Notes under the pieces: model-generated | Database searches by the model: none | Told to the model about the DNA's origin: nothing | The model's input: the letters and a program-made list of their open reading frames with translations, nothing else | Translations under genes and position numbers: made by a program | Part shown: piece after piece, positions 34,490-44,322 of the stretch | Position numbering within the stretch: position 1 is the stretch's first letter | How the letters are laid out: each line of letters opens with the position of its first letter | Assembly: GCA_021234155.1 (NCBI GenBank) | Contig: JAJEKV010000012.1 | Span: 7,530,448-7,594,447 of the forward strand | Direction of reading: 5' to 3' | Length of the DNA: 64,000 nucleotides | DNA from: Isoetes taiwanensis | Taxonomy: Eukaryota > Streptophyta > Lycopodiopsida > Isoetales > Isoetaceae

Positions 34490-36640
34490 ATCTTGGTTTC
34501 AAGAAGGAACATCCAGATATGAAGATGTCAAAGAGGCTTCGAAACTGAAGCCAAGCTACATTAGAAAATTAAAAGAAAGAGAGACCATTCGCCAATACCA
34601 TTTGCATTTAGAATTTAAAATGAGGCCATCAATAATATGAGGACGAGATCCTCATGGTGTTCACAAGGAATGTAAATGTAAGTGCAAAGTTTGTGGCCCA
34701 GGTCAGATCTGTATGGCCAAGGAGAACACCATTAAATCAACTAGTGATTATTGGAGAATGGTGGTGTGCCAAAAGGATGAGAGTGAAGAGTGGCATAAGC
34801 ACGTGTGTTTGATGCAGACTTGTACAAAGTGTGGGTTAAAGAAGTAAGTATGGTTTCCTTTTGCTTGTACATTACTTTTAAGTAGTATCTAATCTAAACC
34901 TGTTTCCTGTCAGATAGTCTTGCTCATCTTTTCCTCAACAGTATGTGAGTGTCCCTGCTTGATAGGAATGCTCAGCTTCACTCAAACACACAGGAAAAGA
35001 TTGAGTGTTCATGCCTGCAGATTTATGTTCTCTGAAATTTCAAAGTCTGCTACCTTGAAATAACTAAGTCTGTAACTAAATCACATTGTGCCTTGCTTTT
35101 ATTTGAAGCACTAAGGTTTGCAGGTATTCTACAGAGTTGTCAGAGTCTAATCTAGGTGATAGAATTCCAAAATTATCCTATTAGAGTGATGTGCAAAATC
35201 TTGGATTCTGCCAGGGACATTGACCAATTCTTGACCCAGTCAGTGTGATCATTTTCAACAAGCTCTGATGCAAGACTTGATCCGGTGAATCCACATATTC
35301 TCAGCCCCTTTGAGTTCATGCCAAGATTAAAATCATTTGCAAAACCATTAGGTTCTGGCTGTAAGGAGTCTTAGAGTCTAGACTGTTTTCTCTTGAATTG
35401 GGAAAGTTATCAGTATGGCGATACATACGCCATTATTGTTTTTGTATTGCGGGTTGCCAACATGTCCTAAAAGAGGAACAAGCAAAAGTCTATCAATGTC
35501 CAATGGAAAGTATTTGAAAAGGTACTAACTATCAAATTCAAGCATATTACTTTTTAGGAGTTGAGCTAATCATTTGACATTGAGCCCGGCAAACAAGAAG
35601 TCCAAAGAAAGAATCTTGCCAAGCTATCTAAGAAACACGCAAAGGTTACTAGATTGGCCTACAAGGCAGGCGGTCTTTTTGAATTTAATGAGCATGCAAA
35701 AAAAAGACTATGAAATCTTTTGTTCCACATAATTATAAAGCTCATTGGCAAGCTAAGGAATTCAAGAAATGCTTGGCAACCATACCGGATGATACTATTG
35801 TTTTCGTCATAGACTTTGCAGAAAAATTGCGGTTTAAGATCCAGCGAGGAAGCTCAATCTTGGTCATTGGCATCTTGATCAGGTGTCAATTCTAGTGCAT
35901 ATTACTTACTGAGGAGGATGAAGAAAGAAGAAGAAGAAGAAGAAAGAAGGAAGAGAGAGGAAGAGAGCTTGAACAAGAAGAACAAGGACTCGGCCAAGGA
36001 GAAGAGAAAACAAACTCTCAAAGGTATTGTGAAGGAGACTCATTTCTATATTAGTGATGACAAAACACATGACACAGAATTTGTCCAACATTGTCTACAA
36101 ATGCATCTTTGATTGGTTGCAAAGTATTGGAGTTGAATATAAGAAACATGTATTTTGGAGTGATGGCTGTTCTTCACAGTTCAAGTCTTCAAGACCATTC
36201 CATTTTCTTGGTAGATTTTATGGGAGAAAGGGTAAGGATCTCCTATGGAATTTTTTTGCTAGCTCACATGGCAAAGGTGAGCATGATGGTCTTGGTGCGA
36301 GTTATAAAGAGGGTACTAACTCAAGAGCAAATGAAGTACAATGGATGCAAACTGCAGTGTGCACATGAGGTTGTTAATTTTCTCCAATTGTACTTTCAAA
36401 ATCATCCATCTGATAATGATATCAAAAGGTATTATTCCTTTTCTTTTGTTGTTTTTAGGCAGTCTTTGGTCTGGCTGCCCTTGACTTAAAAGCACTGACA
36501 GACTTGATGTTACGAGGTTATTACGGGAGGTGGAGTCTTCAAACATTGGCGGATCTGAAATAATTGAATGCCATACCTTGAAGGGAACAACAAAGATTCA
36601 GCCGCATCGAGGCCATGTGACAAGGAAAACTCTTTGAAGG
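34490..36640 (+). pseudogene. DDE-like transposase relic
   Basis: Collinear pieces in changing frames match a transposase-like family I recall from plants and animals. In order: YLGFKKEHPDMKMSKR and KPSYIRKLKERETIRQYHL (34495-34600), then a Cys cluster CKCKCKVC (34675-34700), HVCLMQTCTKCG (about 34804-34840) and an intron-like gap with GTAAGTAT at 34844. Next come KAHWQAKEFKKCLATIPDD and VFVIDFAEK (35740-35830), HVFWSDGCSSQFK (36145-36185), NFFASSHGKGEHDG (36250-36292) and IKRVLTQEQMKYNG (about 36302-36345). DFAE, SDG and HGKGxxDG carry the likely acidic catalytic residues. Many frameshifts. Confidence 0.6.
35918..35975 (+). repeat. Purine-rich (GAA)n-like run
   Basis: An AGAAGAAGAAG-rich stretch that would encode Glu/Arg/Lys in the transposase relic. 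Confidence 0.7.
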
Positions 36641-37990
36641 TAGCTTATAGACCATTGTCATGCTTTTTTGCAACTATTGCATTCAATTCAAGTGGGATAA
36701 ATGTGTGTATGTGAGTCGAATTGGTGATTGGGAGAACACGGTGAGTTGAGGTTAAAGGAACCTAGGAATCTGGTGACAACATTGAAAATGAAGAAGAGGC
36801 CGAGTTTGATATTGAGGAAGAAGAAGAGGATGAAGATGATGTAATGAGTTCCATGATAGAAGTGGGGGATAATTTTCTTTTGTAAATCTTTGAAGAAGGT
36901 AATGAAGAAGGGGTAGATTTTTTATGTGCTTAGGTGCCTTTGAAGCAAAGAATACTTTGCTAGAAAATTATAAGGATGGATGGGGAATGTGTTTGGGGTA
37001 GAAGAAGTTATTGTCTAGGGACTTTATTACAAACAAATTCCGGGGTAGTCTAAATTTTGAGTGATGGAGGACAAACTGAGGCTAGTGTTTATAGCCATCT
37101 TGTAAAGGCTGTCAAAGTTTGACATGTATCACGGATGAAGATGACTCTAACATGTATACCATGGATGAAGACACTTACCCGACAAATCATGAGTAGTATT
37201 CCAACTACCTCATAGAAGGTAATGGATGAAGTGTAATGGATGCAAAGCTGCGGGATGAAAAGGTATTTTCCCTTTTTTAGTTGTCTTTAGCATGTTACAG
37301 ATTCGCTTTGCCCTGACACTTAAAAGCACTTACGACACTATTCTTCTGAGGCTTTTACGGGAGGTAGAGTCTTCAAAAATTTTGGTATCTTGGGAGGTTA
37401 ATTCTGAATTACGATCTTTGGGATGTTGGTGAAGGGATTGGAGGAGATTTGAACAAGAATTGTTGGCCGAAGTTATTGAGAATTCTTCAAGGTGAGAGAA
37501 TTCTCTGTTTCAATTGCCCTTTGTTGTTTTCTCCTGCCCATTCGCCGATCTTAATGGCAAATTCTTTAAACCGAAAATGCATTCAGAATTCTTTTAACCT
37601 AGAAGCCCGCTCATCTCTCGCCTTGATCTACCGGTCTCTCCGCTTGGATCCATCTCACAAAAGTCGCTTTTGTCAAGAAAAATGGCTTATTTCTCCTTTT
37701 ATCCTCCTCCTTGGGATAATTTAACCAAAGACCGCCCCGGATGGTGTGTTGCCGGTTTGGATGATCGAGGAGTTAGGTGTACACGGGGTCCCCGCAGCCG
37801 AGGTATGTGATCAAGACAAATGCTACATTTGCTCGTGAATTGGATTCCCTTAAAAGGCGTTGGCCTCCCTCTTGCTAGGCTTTTCAAACAATACCTAGAA
37901 AGCTGCAAAAAACTTTGGACACGAGGTTGTGACTTTGCGAGAGGCAAAATTTGTTTGCTGACTCAAGAAATCTAGAAGTGGGTCGGTTGC
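36641..37990 (+). pseudogene. Degenerate C-terminal region, partly duplicated
   Basis: TTACGGGAGGTRGAGTCTTC with about 75 bp of context occurs at 36476-36552 and again at 37312-37386, an internal duplication of the transposase 3' exon. Acidic codons (EEEEEDEDD-type, 36785-36840) and later open pieces (LFKQYLESCKKLWTRGCDFA, about 37880) follow. I cannot assign a family to the latter part. Confidence 0.4.
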
Positions 37991-38073
37991 TAGTTCTTGG
38001 GGAACTAGTAAAGGCAAAGGAAAAAGACTTTTTGAGAATCTTCTAGCAGATATAGATCATATCTTGAAGGAAA

Positions 38074-38535
38074 GTGATAAGAGCGAGGTACAATTTAAGG
38101 GGCGAGTTGTGCGGAGAAGGAGAAAAAAATGGGCGGTTGAATTTTGTCAAGCAACTTACGGTTAAGCGATCTTTGTACTACTTCATAGAAAGGAACAACC
38201 CTCTCATGACTTCTGCTCAGTTTGATCATTATAGAGAATGCTATTACTATCATAGAGGTCAGGCAGATGCTTATGGTAATTTGATTACGCTAAATATGGC
38301 AACCCGCAATCCACGAGTACCTCATTGCGGTGTTGAATGGTGGAATCGACCAAGCGGTGACTATAATCGGCTGATTTACGTGAAGACTTCAAGTACTTAG
38401 ACACCTACCAATTTTGAGTAGGCCAACCATCTTCATCCTTTTTGTAATTTTGCTCCAATTTTGTAATTTTGCAGGCTCAGAACTCTTTCAAATTCGAGCC
38501 TGCAGGCTATTGTGTTATTAATGTGAAAAATTTCT
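38074..38535 (+). pseudogene. Second copy of the YRECYY..HR domain with a LINE-like 3' tail
   Basis: KKWAVEFCQATYG in one frame is followed, after a frameshift, by MTSAQFDHYRECYYYHR and GQADAYGNLITLNMAT, ending at 38400. This matches the third ORF of the 14.2-22.2 kb LINE over about 60 residues. The following non-coding DNA ends ATTAATGTGAAAAATTTC, like the LINE's 3' end. It is most simply a 5'-truncated related LINE inside the DNA transposon, but no target duplication was found. Confidence 0.55.
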
Positions 38536-39249
38536 CTTTTTTTCAATTATCTGTGCACCACAGCATTTGATTACTATTCACATTTGTTCTTCAGCATTGG
38601 ATTACTTTTCAAATTAGTTCTACATATCTTGCTTTTATTCAGATTCCAAAAATTCCCAGCATTAACATGTCTGCAAAAAATTGACTTCGGCCAGGGACAT
38701 TGACCAAATTTTGACCTGGTCAGTGTCATCAATATGAACAAGGTCTGATGCAATACTTCAGTCCAAATTCAATCCACATCTTCTCAACTCCTTTGAGTTC
38801 CTGCCAAGATTAAAATCATTTGCAAAAGGTTTGGGTTGTGGCTGTAAGGAGTCTTATAGTCTAAACTATTTTTTCTTGAATTGGGAAAGCATAACATCTG
38901 CACAGTTAACTTTGCAATTTCAAGAAAATACATACGAGAACACAATGAAAGAGAATGAAGATATATTACATTGCAAGATGGTACAAAATTCTTGTGTAGT
39001 TACAAAATGGAGGCAAATCTGCACTCTCATAGTATCTGTACAAAATGGAGGCAAATCTGCACTCACATAGTTACATGCCTCTGTGTAACAAAATTGAGGC
39101 AATTTACAAAGTTTATACGGGATCGGGGAATCTAAAAACACGTAGATGAACCAAGCAGTGCGCGAAGACATTTCGATGTGCATCAACTAACCACCGAATC
39201 GGCCCTTGCGGTATGCTTTGACCCGGCGGTTTCTTATCTGCTCCAATGT

Positions 39250-39870
39250 CTGCTGGAATAATTCTTCAAGAACACCGAGGAAATCCTTGTATAACATTAC
39301 GCTCTAGTGTTATTCTTGATCTGAGCTAAAGTATCTTGACATGTGACACTGTCTAAGTATTGGAAGCAAATAAACATCGAATTTTTGTCGGTTTTGAGGG
39401 TGAAAGTAGGCACCATGATGGAAGTAAATGGTGGGGGACGAAATGTCTTGTAAACCTCATCATCTGCAATAATTACATTTACGCCATACTTTCGGAAAAT
39501 TTGCATATACCTTATGGAGTGGCTTCATAAAAATAGGATTAGAAGACTCCAAAGGATACTTGAAAGGCATCTCATCACGAAACTACGGTCCCAAATGAAT
39601 ATGAATTTGTCTTTCTTAGCGGGACATAGGACATCAAGCACCTCATGAACATTAAATCTGTTCATAGAGGACCAAATGGCTAAGTCATACCGGTAAGATG
39701 CTTCTGCAAGAAAGCATGTACTAAAACACGAATACAACTACTTTGTTAGTTGTTGATGATTTTAATAATTGAGGGTTTATCTTTTTAAGATCATCCCTCA
39801 ATTGATTACTTCTTCTAAAGGTCTTCACGAGAACGCCATTAAGATCTAGAATCAGCAATCTCTTTTGCCC
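39250..39870 (-). pseudogene. FCP/SCP-type (NLI-interacting factor) HAD phosphatase relic
   Basis: The minus strand encodes, in order, KRLLILDLNGVLVKTF (39868-39820), the position of the HAD nucleophile DxD motif with the second Asp replaced by Asn. Next are FLAEASYRYDLAIWSSM and NVHEVLDVLCPAKKDKF, then IFIWDRSF, FMKPLHKVYANF and NVIIADDEVYKTF, ending TSIMVPTFTL. IWSS, WD and the late DD pair are hallmarks of the CTD-phosphatase-like fold. At least three frameshifts separate the pieces, so it is not functional. It lies inside the TIR element on the strand opposite the transposase, consistent with a captured host gene. Confidence 0.7.
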
Positions 39871-40386
39871 TAATAACAATTGGCGGTGCGGTGGAACTTG
39901 AAGCTACATTTACACTTTGTACTTGGTGGACCTAACATTCACAACATTAATCAAGTGAATACACACCCAAATTCAAGTACAAATATTGAGATTAAATTAA
40001 AAAGCACAAGACACGGAAGTTAATTGGGATACATTTAAGTCCTCATCACTTTGGACTACTTGGTCCTCCACGAAGATTAGAAGACAACTCAAATAATGAA
40101 TACAATAATTTAAGAATTCAAATTAAACAATCGGGGAATGAATTATTACGCTCAAGGGGATGTTGTTATTCCCCATCATGGATCAATCATTTTTGCAAGT
40201 TTTGTACCTTTACCTTGTCTGAGATAGTCTTTGCGGCTTGTACATTTGGTGCGGAGGTTCTTTTATTGTTTTGCTCTTCATGAACTTCTTTTGAACTTTC
40301 AAACCTTGCACCTGCAATATCGGCCAAGGGTTGAGTTTATGTTGTCCATGACCTCCTTCTCAACCTCTTCTTCATTGCCTTGCAAG

Positions 40387-41040
40387 TTACATTTGCCACG
40401 CATCATTCCCATCATTCTTTTGACCTCTCCCTCTCAAAGGATACTTTCTAGTAACCTTGGCTTTGGTCGAACATTTTGCTTTGGCCTTGCCACCTCCTTT
40501 CTTTTTGCTAGTCTCTTCTTTATTCAATGTCTTCTTTTCCTTCCCTGTCTTCTTCACAACCACATCAGCTTTTTCTTCTTGATCTTGCTTCTGCTTCTTC
40601 CTGGTTGGAGTGTCTAAGACATACTCAATCTCCTCATCTGAAGCAGCCTTTGTTTCTTCCTGAATTTTACTGCCAATTTGGAGACACTGCATTGGGGTCA
40701 CCTGTCCCAGAAAATTCTCTGTTTCAATATCAGAATCATCCCTGACATGTCTCAACCTTCTTCTCTTCGTGCTAGTAGAAGGGGACTTCAATTGGTCAGA
40801 TTGCACATCTACTACATCTTCAATTGCCCGACCTGTATTTGATCCCAAATCTGATTTCCTGAAACTTAATCTAGGATCAAAGGAAGCAACCTGCTCAACT
40901 GCAACAGGAATGCTCAAGCCAAGCTCAACATAAAGGTCTTCAGGAACTAGGCATTCACATTTCAAACATTTGCCTTCCTTTAACAAGGCAGCACACATCA
41001 CATGATATTCATGTGAGCAATCAGAATTAAAAAAAGCTTG
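40387..41040 (-). CDS. RING-like zinc-binding, highly basic nuclear-type protein (partial)
   Basis: The minus frame is open from 40998 (ATG) to 40387, and the same frame extends upstream to about 41037 with FFNSDCSHEYHVMC. Together with CLKCEC this makes a C-x-H-x2-YH-x2-C...C-x2-C half-RING/PHD cluster. A CNACG motif sits about 40 bp further upstream across a probable frame break or intron. The rest is acidic then Lys-rich, with nuclear-localisation-like KRRRLRH, RKKQKQ and KKKGGGKAKAK. Its place in the element suggests a second transposon protein. I do not recognise the family. Confidence 0.45.
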   Translation of the reverse strand, partial: QAFFNSDCSHEYHVMCAALLKEGKCLKCECLVPEDLYVELGLSIPVAVEQVASFDPRLSFRKSDLGSNTGRAIEDVVDVQSDQLKSPSTSTKRRRLRHVRDDSDIETENFLGQVTPMQCLQIGSKIQEETKAASDEEIEYVLDTPTRKKQKQDQEEKADVVVKKTGKEKKTLNKEETSKKKGGGKAKAKCSTKAKVTRKYPLRGRGQKNDGNDAWQM

Positions 41041-41079
41041 TACTTATCGGAAATCCCAAACCACAAGCATTACAAAAAA

Positions 41080-42200
41080 TTTTGTAAAAACACGGAAGAT
41101 TTCTCTTGATGGTGTTGATCGAGAAAGTTGAATTCGTGATGTCTCCTAGACTGTCAAGGTTTTTGCATATTCCTTGGCTGCCTTGATGTCACCATCGGTT
41201 GAATTAATTGCGCCTCCAAATTTCCCTTCTTCAAAATCAGATCACGGATCTCAGGTGCATAATGACTCCATGGACTGCGGCATACTCCTCAAACATTAAC
41301 TTTCTCTCCAACTCCTTTATTTCATGTTCTACTTCTGTGTCATGAGCAGGCCCCTCTTTTCAACAAGCGATGATTTCAATTGTTCCATCTTTGTGTCTTT
41401 TTAGGTTAGCCTTTTAAAAATTTTGTCATTTGACTTTTCTTGGTTTGCCGGGCTAACAACTATATCTGCATTTCTTTTTCCATCGAGTTTTCTTGATCAT
41501 AAGTTTTCGATTCTCTGTCACTATCTGCCGATTCGGTTTCAAGTTTAATGCGATCAAGTTTACTACTTGCTACCTCTTTTGCTTTCGGCGGGGCTTTGAA
41601 TCAATTTCTTGTTTCTCTTTAAAACCACGACCTCTCGGCCTGCTTTATGCACGTAAACCATAACACATTGCACCATATCGCATTAATTGATTTGATGGCC
41701 GGGATCTTCAAGACCTTCTTGGCAATTTTCCCAAGCAAATGCAAAGGGCAAATTGCTTCCTAACTTCATTGTTTGAAACCCCATACGGATAAAGAATCCT
41801 TAACAAAGCTGTCCAATTTGGCCTTCGGATGTGGTGAATAGCGGCAACTTTAGTGCCGACCGACTTGGAATTGAGGGGTTCTTGCCAAAGCCCGATTCCC
41901 ACTTGTTCTTGTGTAACATTATTTGCCCGACCAATTGAATCGCTCGAGGCTGCAAACCATGGTTTGAAAGGCCGTGTATCCTTTCGAAATCATCGGTATG
42001 CTTGCCTCCTCTACCATTGTAATCGATTCCACGAATGTAAGTTGGGATAATTGATCTATGATGTGGCGGGAGAAAACGAGCAAAAAGAAACACAAATTGG
42101 GATCAAAAAAAGGAAGGTGCACGGAAGCTAGGTCTTGTGAAGGGAGGAATTAGAGATTGTGGGAGGTATAACTACGGGTTGCTAAGTGCTTGGAAGTGCT
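41080..42200 (-). pseudogene. Degenerate coding-like DNA near the right TIR
   Basis: Minus-strand pieces include a coiled-coil-like EIKELERKLMFEEYAA (about 41325-41275) and ESITMVEEASIPMISKGYTA (about 42035-41977). They could be the 5' exons of the RING-like gene. Stops and frame changes prevent a model. Confidence 0.3.
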
Positions 42201-42224
42201 TTAGGTGCTAAGTGCTTTCGCGTT

Positions 42225-42254
42225 TTTTTGGGTAGCATTACCATATTTACACCC
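42225..42254 (-). repeat. Right terminal inverted repeat
   Basis: On the minus strand it reads GGGTGTAAATATGG and continues to the CTACCCAAAAA end, one mismatch from the left copy. Subterminal AAGTGCTTTAGGTGCT (direct orientation relative to the left end) lies just inside. Confidence 0.75.
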
Positions 42255-42722
42255 CAAAATCCAAGACTTATCTTATGGTAGTGAGAGTCAACAAAATGGG
42301 CTATAGAATTAGTTACCATGTACAACCTCTTGCTTCATTTTGTGAGCATGCAATTAAGATGGGCCTTTAGAGCATTATACCATTTGTCAATAAGGACGAA
42401 CCCCAACTGTACAAAATTGGTATTGCAATACCCTTTAGTTTATCATTGTGATATGACATTTGATATATTATGATCTGTGAGAAGGACAGAGCACCACCAT
42501 TGCAGTCTATGAAACAATTGATTACACCACACCACAAAGTTTAGCCCAAAGAGGAAACAAACTAAAAAATAGAGAACCTAAAATCATACGAACAAGGGAA
42601 AATTAAGCCCTAAAAAGACTTCTTTCGATTTTGGGATAGCTAGAATTTTTTACCGAATTCCAAAACCATTAAAACCTTAGGAAATCCACCTTTAAAAAAC
42701 CAAAAAAAATTCCACCAAATCA

Positions 42723-42897
42723 AAAAAACCAAATTTAACAAGGTGCTGCGCACGGAGGGTTGCCCCCCATGGCCGGAGAGTGGAGTGTCTTAAATTATAC
42801 TTCCAAGTCATGTTTTCACAGTCAATCAAAATTGCTACTTCACAGCAATACAATACTTGATACCATGACTTTATGAGAATTGACCTGAAGGAATCTT
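42723..42897 (-). repeat. Dispersed repeat, inverted copy B
   Basis: The reverse complement of 28469-28637 at roughly 80 percent by eye. Both copies contain CCTCCGTGCGCARCACCTTG. It lies just outside the right TIR. Confidence 0.7.
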
Positions 42898-44139
42898 TGG
42901 TGCTGGTCATGGAACAAAGATTACGAAACAATGTATGAAGGATCCAAATAGAAAGAAATGGGGGGGGAGGGGGGTGCAAAAGAACTTAGGATTGCATGAC
43001 AATTTTGTTCAAGATATGAAGGAAGAACTCGATATTATTAATTAAAGAAGGTTGCTAAGAATTTAATAGCGTGAAATACATGGAAGTTGCAAGCAAAGTA
43101 AAGCTACTTAAGAATGCAAAGGCATGTCTTTTGTTGCTCAATAGTTATGAGTCGAGTTCTGAGCCTAGGCCCTGTCGAAGGCAATGATTTGGAGTCCATG
43201 ATTGAGCTCGAATTCCTGTAATACATGATCAGCATGGGATTAGGATCTGTGCCACAGTCTAGATTTTATCTTCTAGCCACTTTGAAAATAGGAAACAGAA
43301 AAGCAATGAGCTAGGGATTAAGATTCACACAAACTATTACCGCTTTTACCGCTTTTAGGTAAGTAGGAATAAGAGATCATCCACCTTAAGGAAGGTGGTC
43401 ATTGGTTACCTTCTTTATCATCTAGAGGCATCCTTCTAGCCTTGAAAGTATTAGGGTTTTATCCCATCTTGCTCTGAAAAATGAGCTCATATTGTGATGT
43501 GAGATAAGGTGTAAAGAAGTGGTTATCACTGTTTGCCTTTAGTCATGTCTCTGCTTCATAAACCTATAACCCTCCTTCTCAGTGTGTCGAACTGACAGGC
43601 ACATACTACTCAAATCTTGTCATCAACTGTTGAACGTGGTCAAGCTTAGAAAAGACAACAGCATCTTTCTTTGATTTCATAACATAGCCCCTGAAAATCT
43701 ACTTCCGATTATTGTAAACAACATTATTATTTGGACCACCAGATCTTAGAAAACAGCTAGCTTGGCAAAGTGTGAAACAAGAAAACCTTATTTCATATTA
43801 AGTAAAGCCTCCGCATCCAAAGAGACTGCAGTATGATGCACGACATGTTGGGAAGTGGTGAGTGGCTATCTTTTGTTGTGTCTCTCTTTCTCTGTCTTTC
43901 AACATTATAAGGATCATACTTCATATATTGATGACTGAAAGTGCAACCATTATGCATATCTATGGTTATCAATTAGATGTATGACAACGGTTGTTATATC
44001 TGCTATAACTGAACATTCAGATCCTGCATATGGGCAATTATATATTCCGAATGGACAACTCTTTTCATGCTTCAGTTTGGTGTAGTATGTAAATATGCAT
44101 GTATAGCCTAAGTTGCGGTATTTGTAGTGGGCCCTTAGC
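42898..44139. other. No recognised gene
   Basis: Apart from a G-run with flanking A/G DNA at 42960-42975 I see no coding or repeat structure here. Confidence 0.35.
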
Positions 44140-44322
44140 GAATGTGCACTGCTTCCTTCACAATGTCATCTCATGCCAAGCAATATGCAGCGTCTAGCAC
44201 ATGCTTGAATTATAATATCTTTTGCACTTGTAATTAGCATCATTATCAATAACTACTTGGACAATAGTTTTAAATCCAATATTCTCCTCCCACAATCCGG
44301 CAACAAGCTTCACTTCCACATT
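44140..44322 (-). pseudogene. hAT transposase relic (DUF659-type region)
   Basis: The minus strand reads VKLVAGLWEENIGFKTIVQV then VIDNDANYKCK, matching the VVQVVTDNAANY signature of hAT DUF659. After a frame change it gives AAYCLA-stop-DDIVKEAVHIR, like the AAHCLDLML-x-DI motif. Only this core is recognisable. Flanking minus-strand DNA to about 44760 may be more of it. Confidence 0.55.

Larger units (their letters stand above)
35161..38889 (+). repeat. Internal direct repeat of about 250 bp inside the transposon (two copies)
   Basis: Copies at 35161-35406 and 38641-38889 share CCAGGGACATTGACCAA, CCAAGATTAAAATCATTTGC and GGCTGTAAGGAGTCTTA, ending TTCTTGAATTGGGAAAG. Copy 1 lies in the intron-like gap of the transposase relic. 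They may be copies of a smaller mobile element or an internal duplication. Confidence 0.75.
33317..42254. mobile_element. Large TIR DNA transposon (about 8.9 kb) with transposase relic and cargo genes
   Basis: The left end 33317-33346 starts GGGTGTAAATATG. It is the reverse complement of 42225-42254 at 29 of 30 positions. CAAA precedes the left end (33313-33316) and follows the right end (42255-42258), a candidate 4-bp target duplication. Subterminal AGTGCT words are clustered at both ends. The interior holds a DDE-like transposase relic (34490-36640, +), a LINE-related fragment, a phosphatase relic (39250-39870, -) and a RING-like/basic ORF (40387-41040, -). I cannot name the superfamily. 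Two separate MITEs in opposite orientation are the alternative. Confidence 0.65.
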
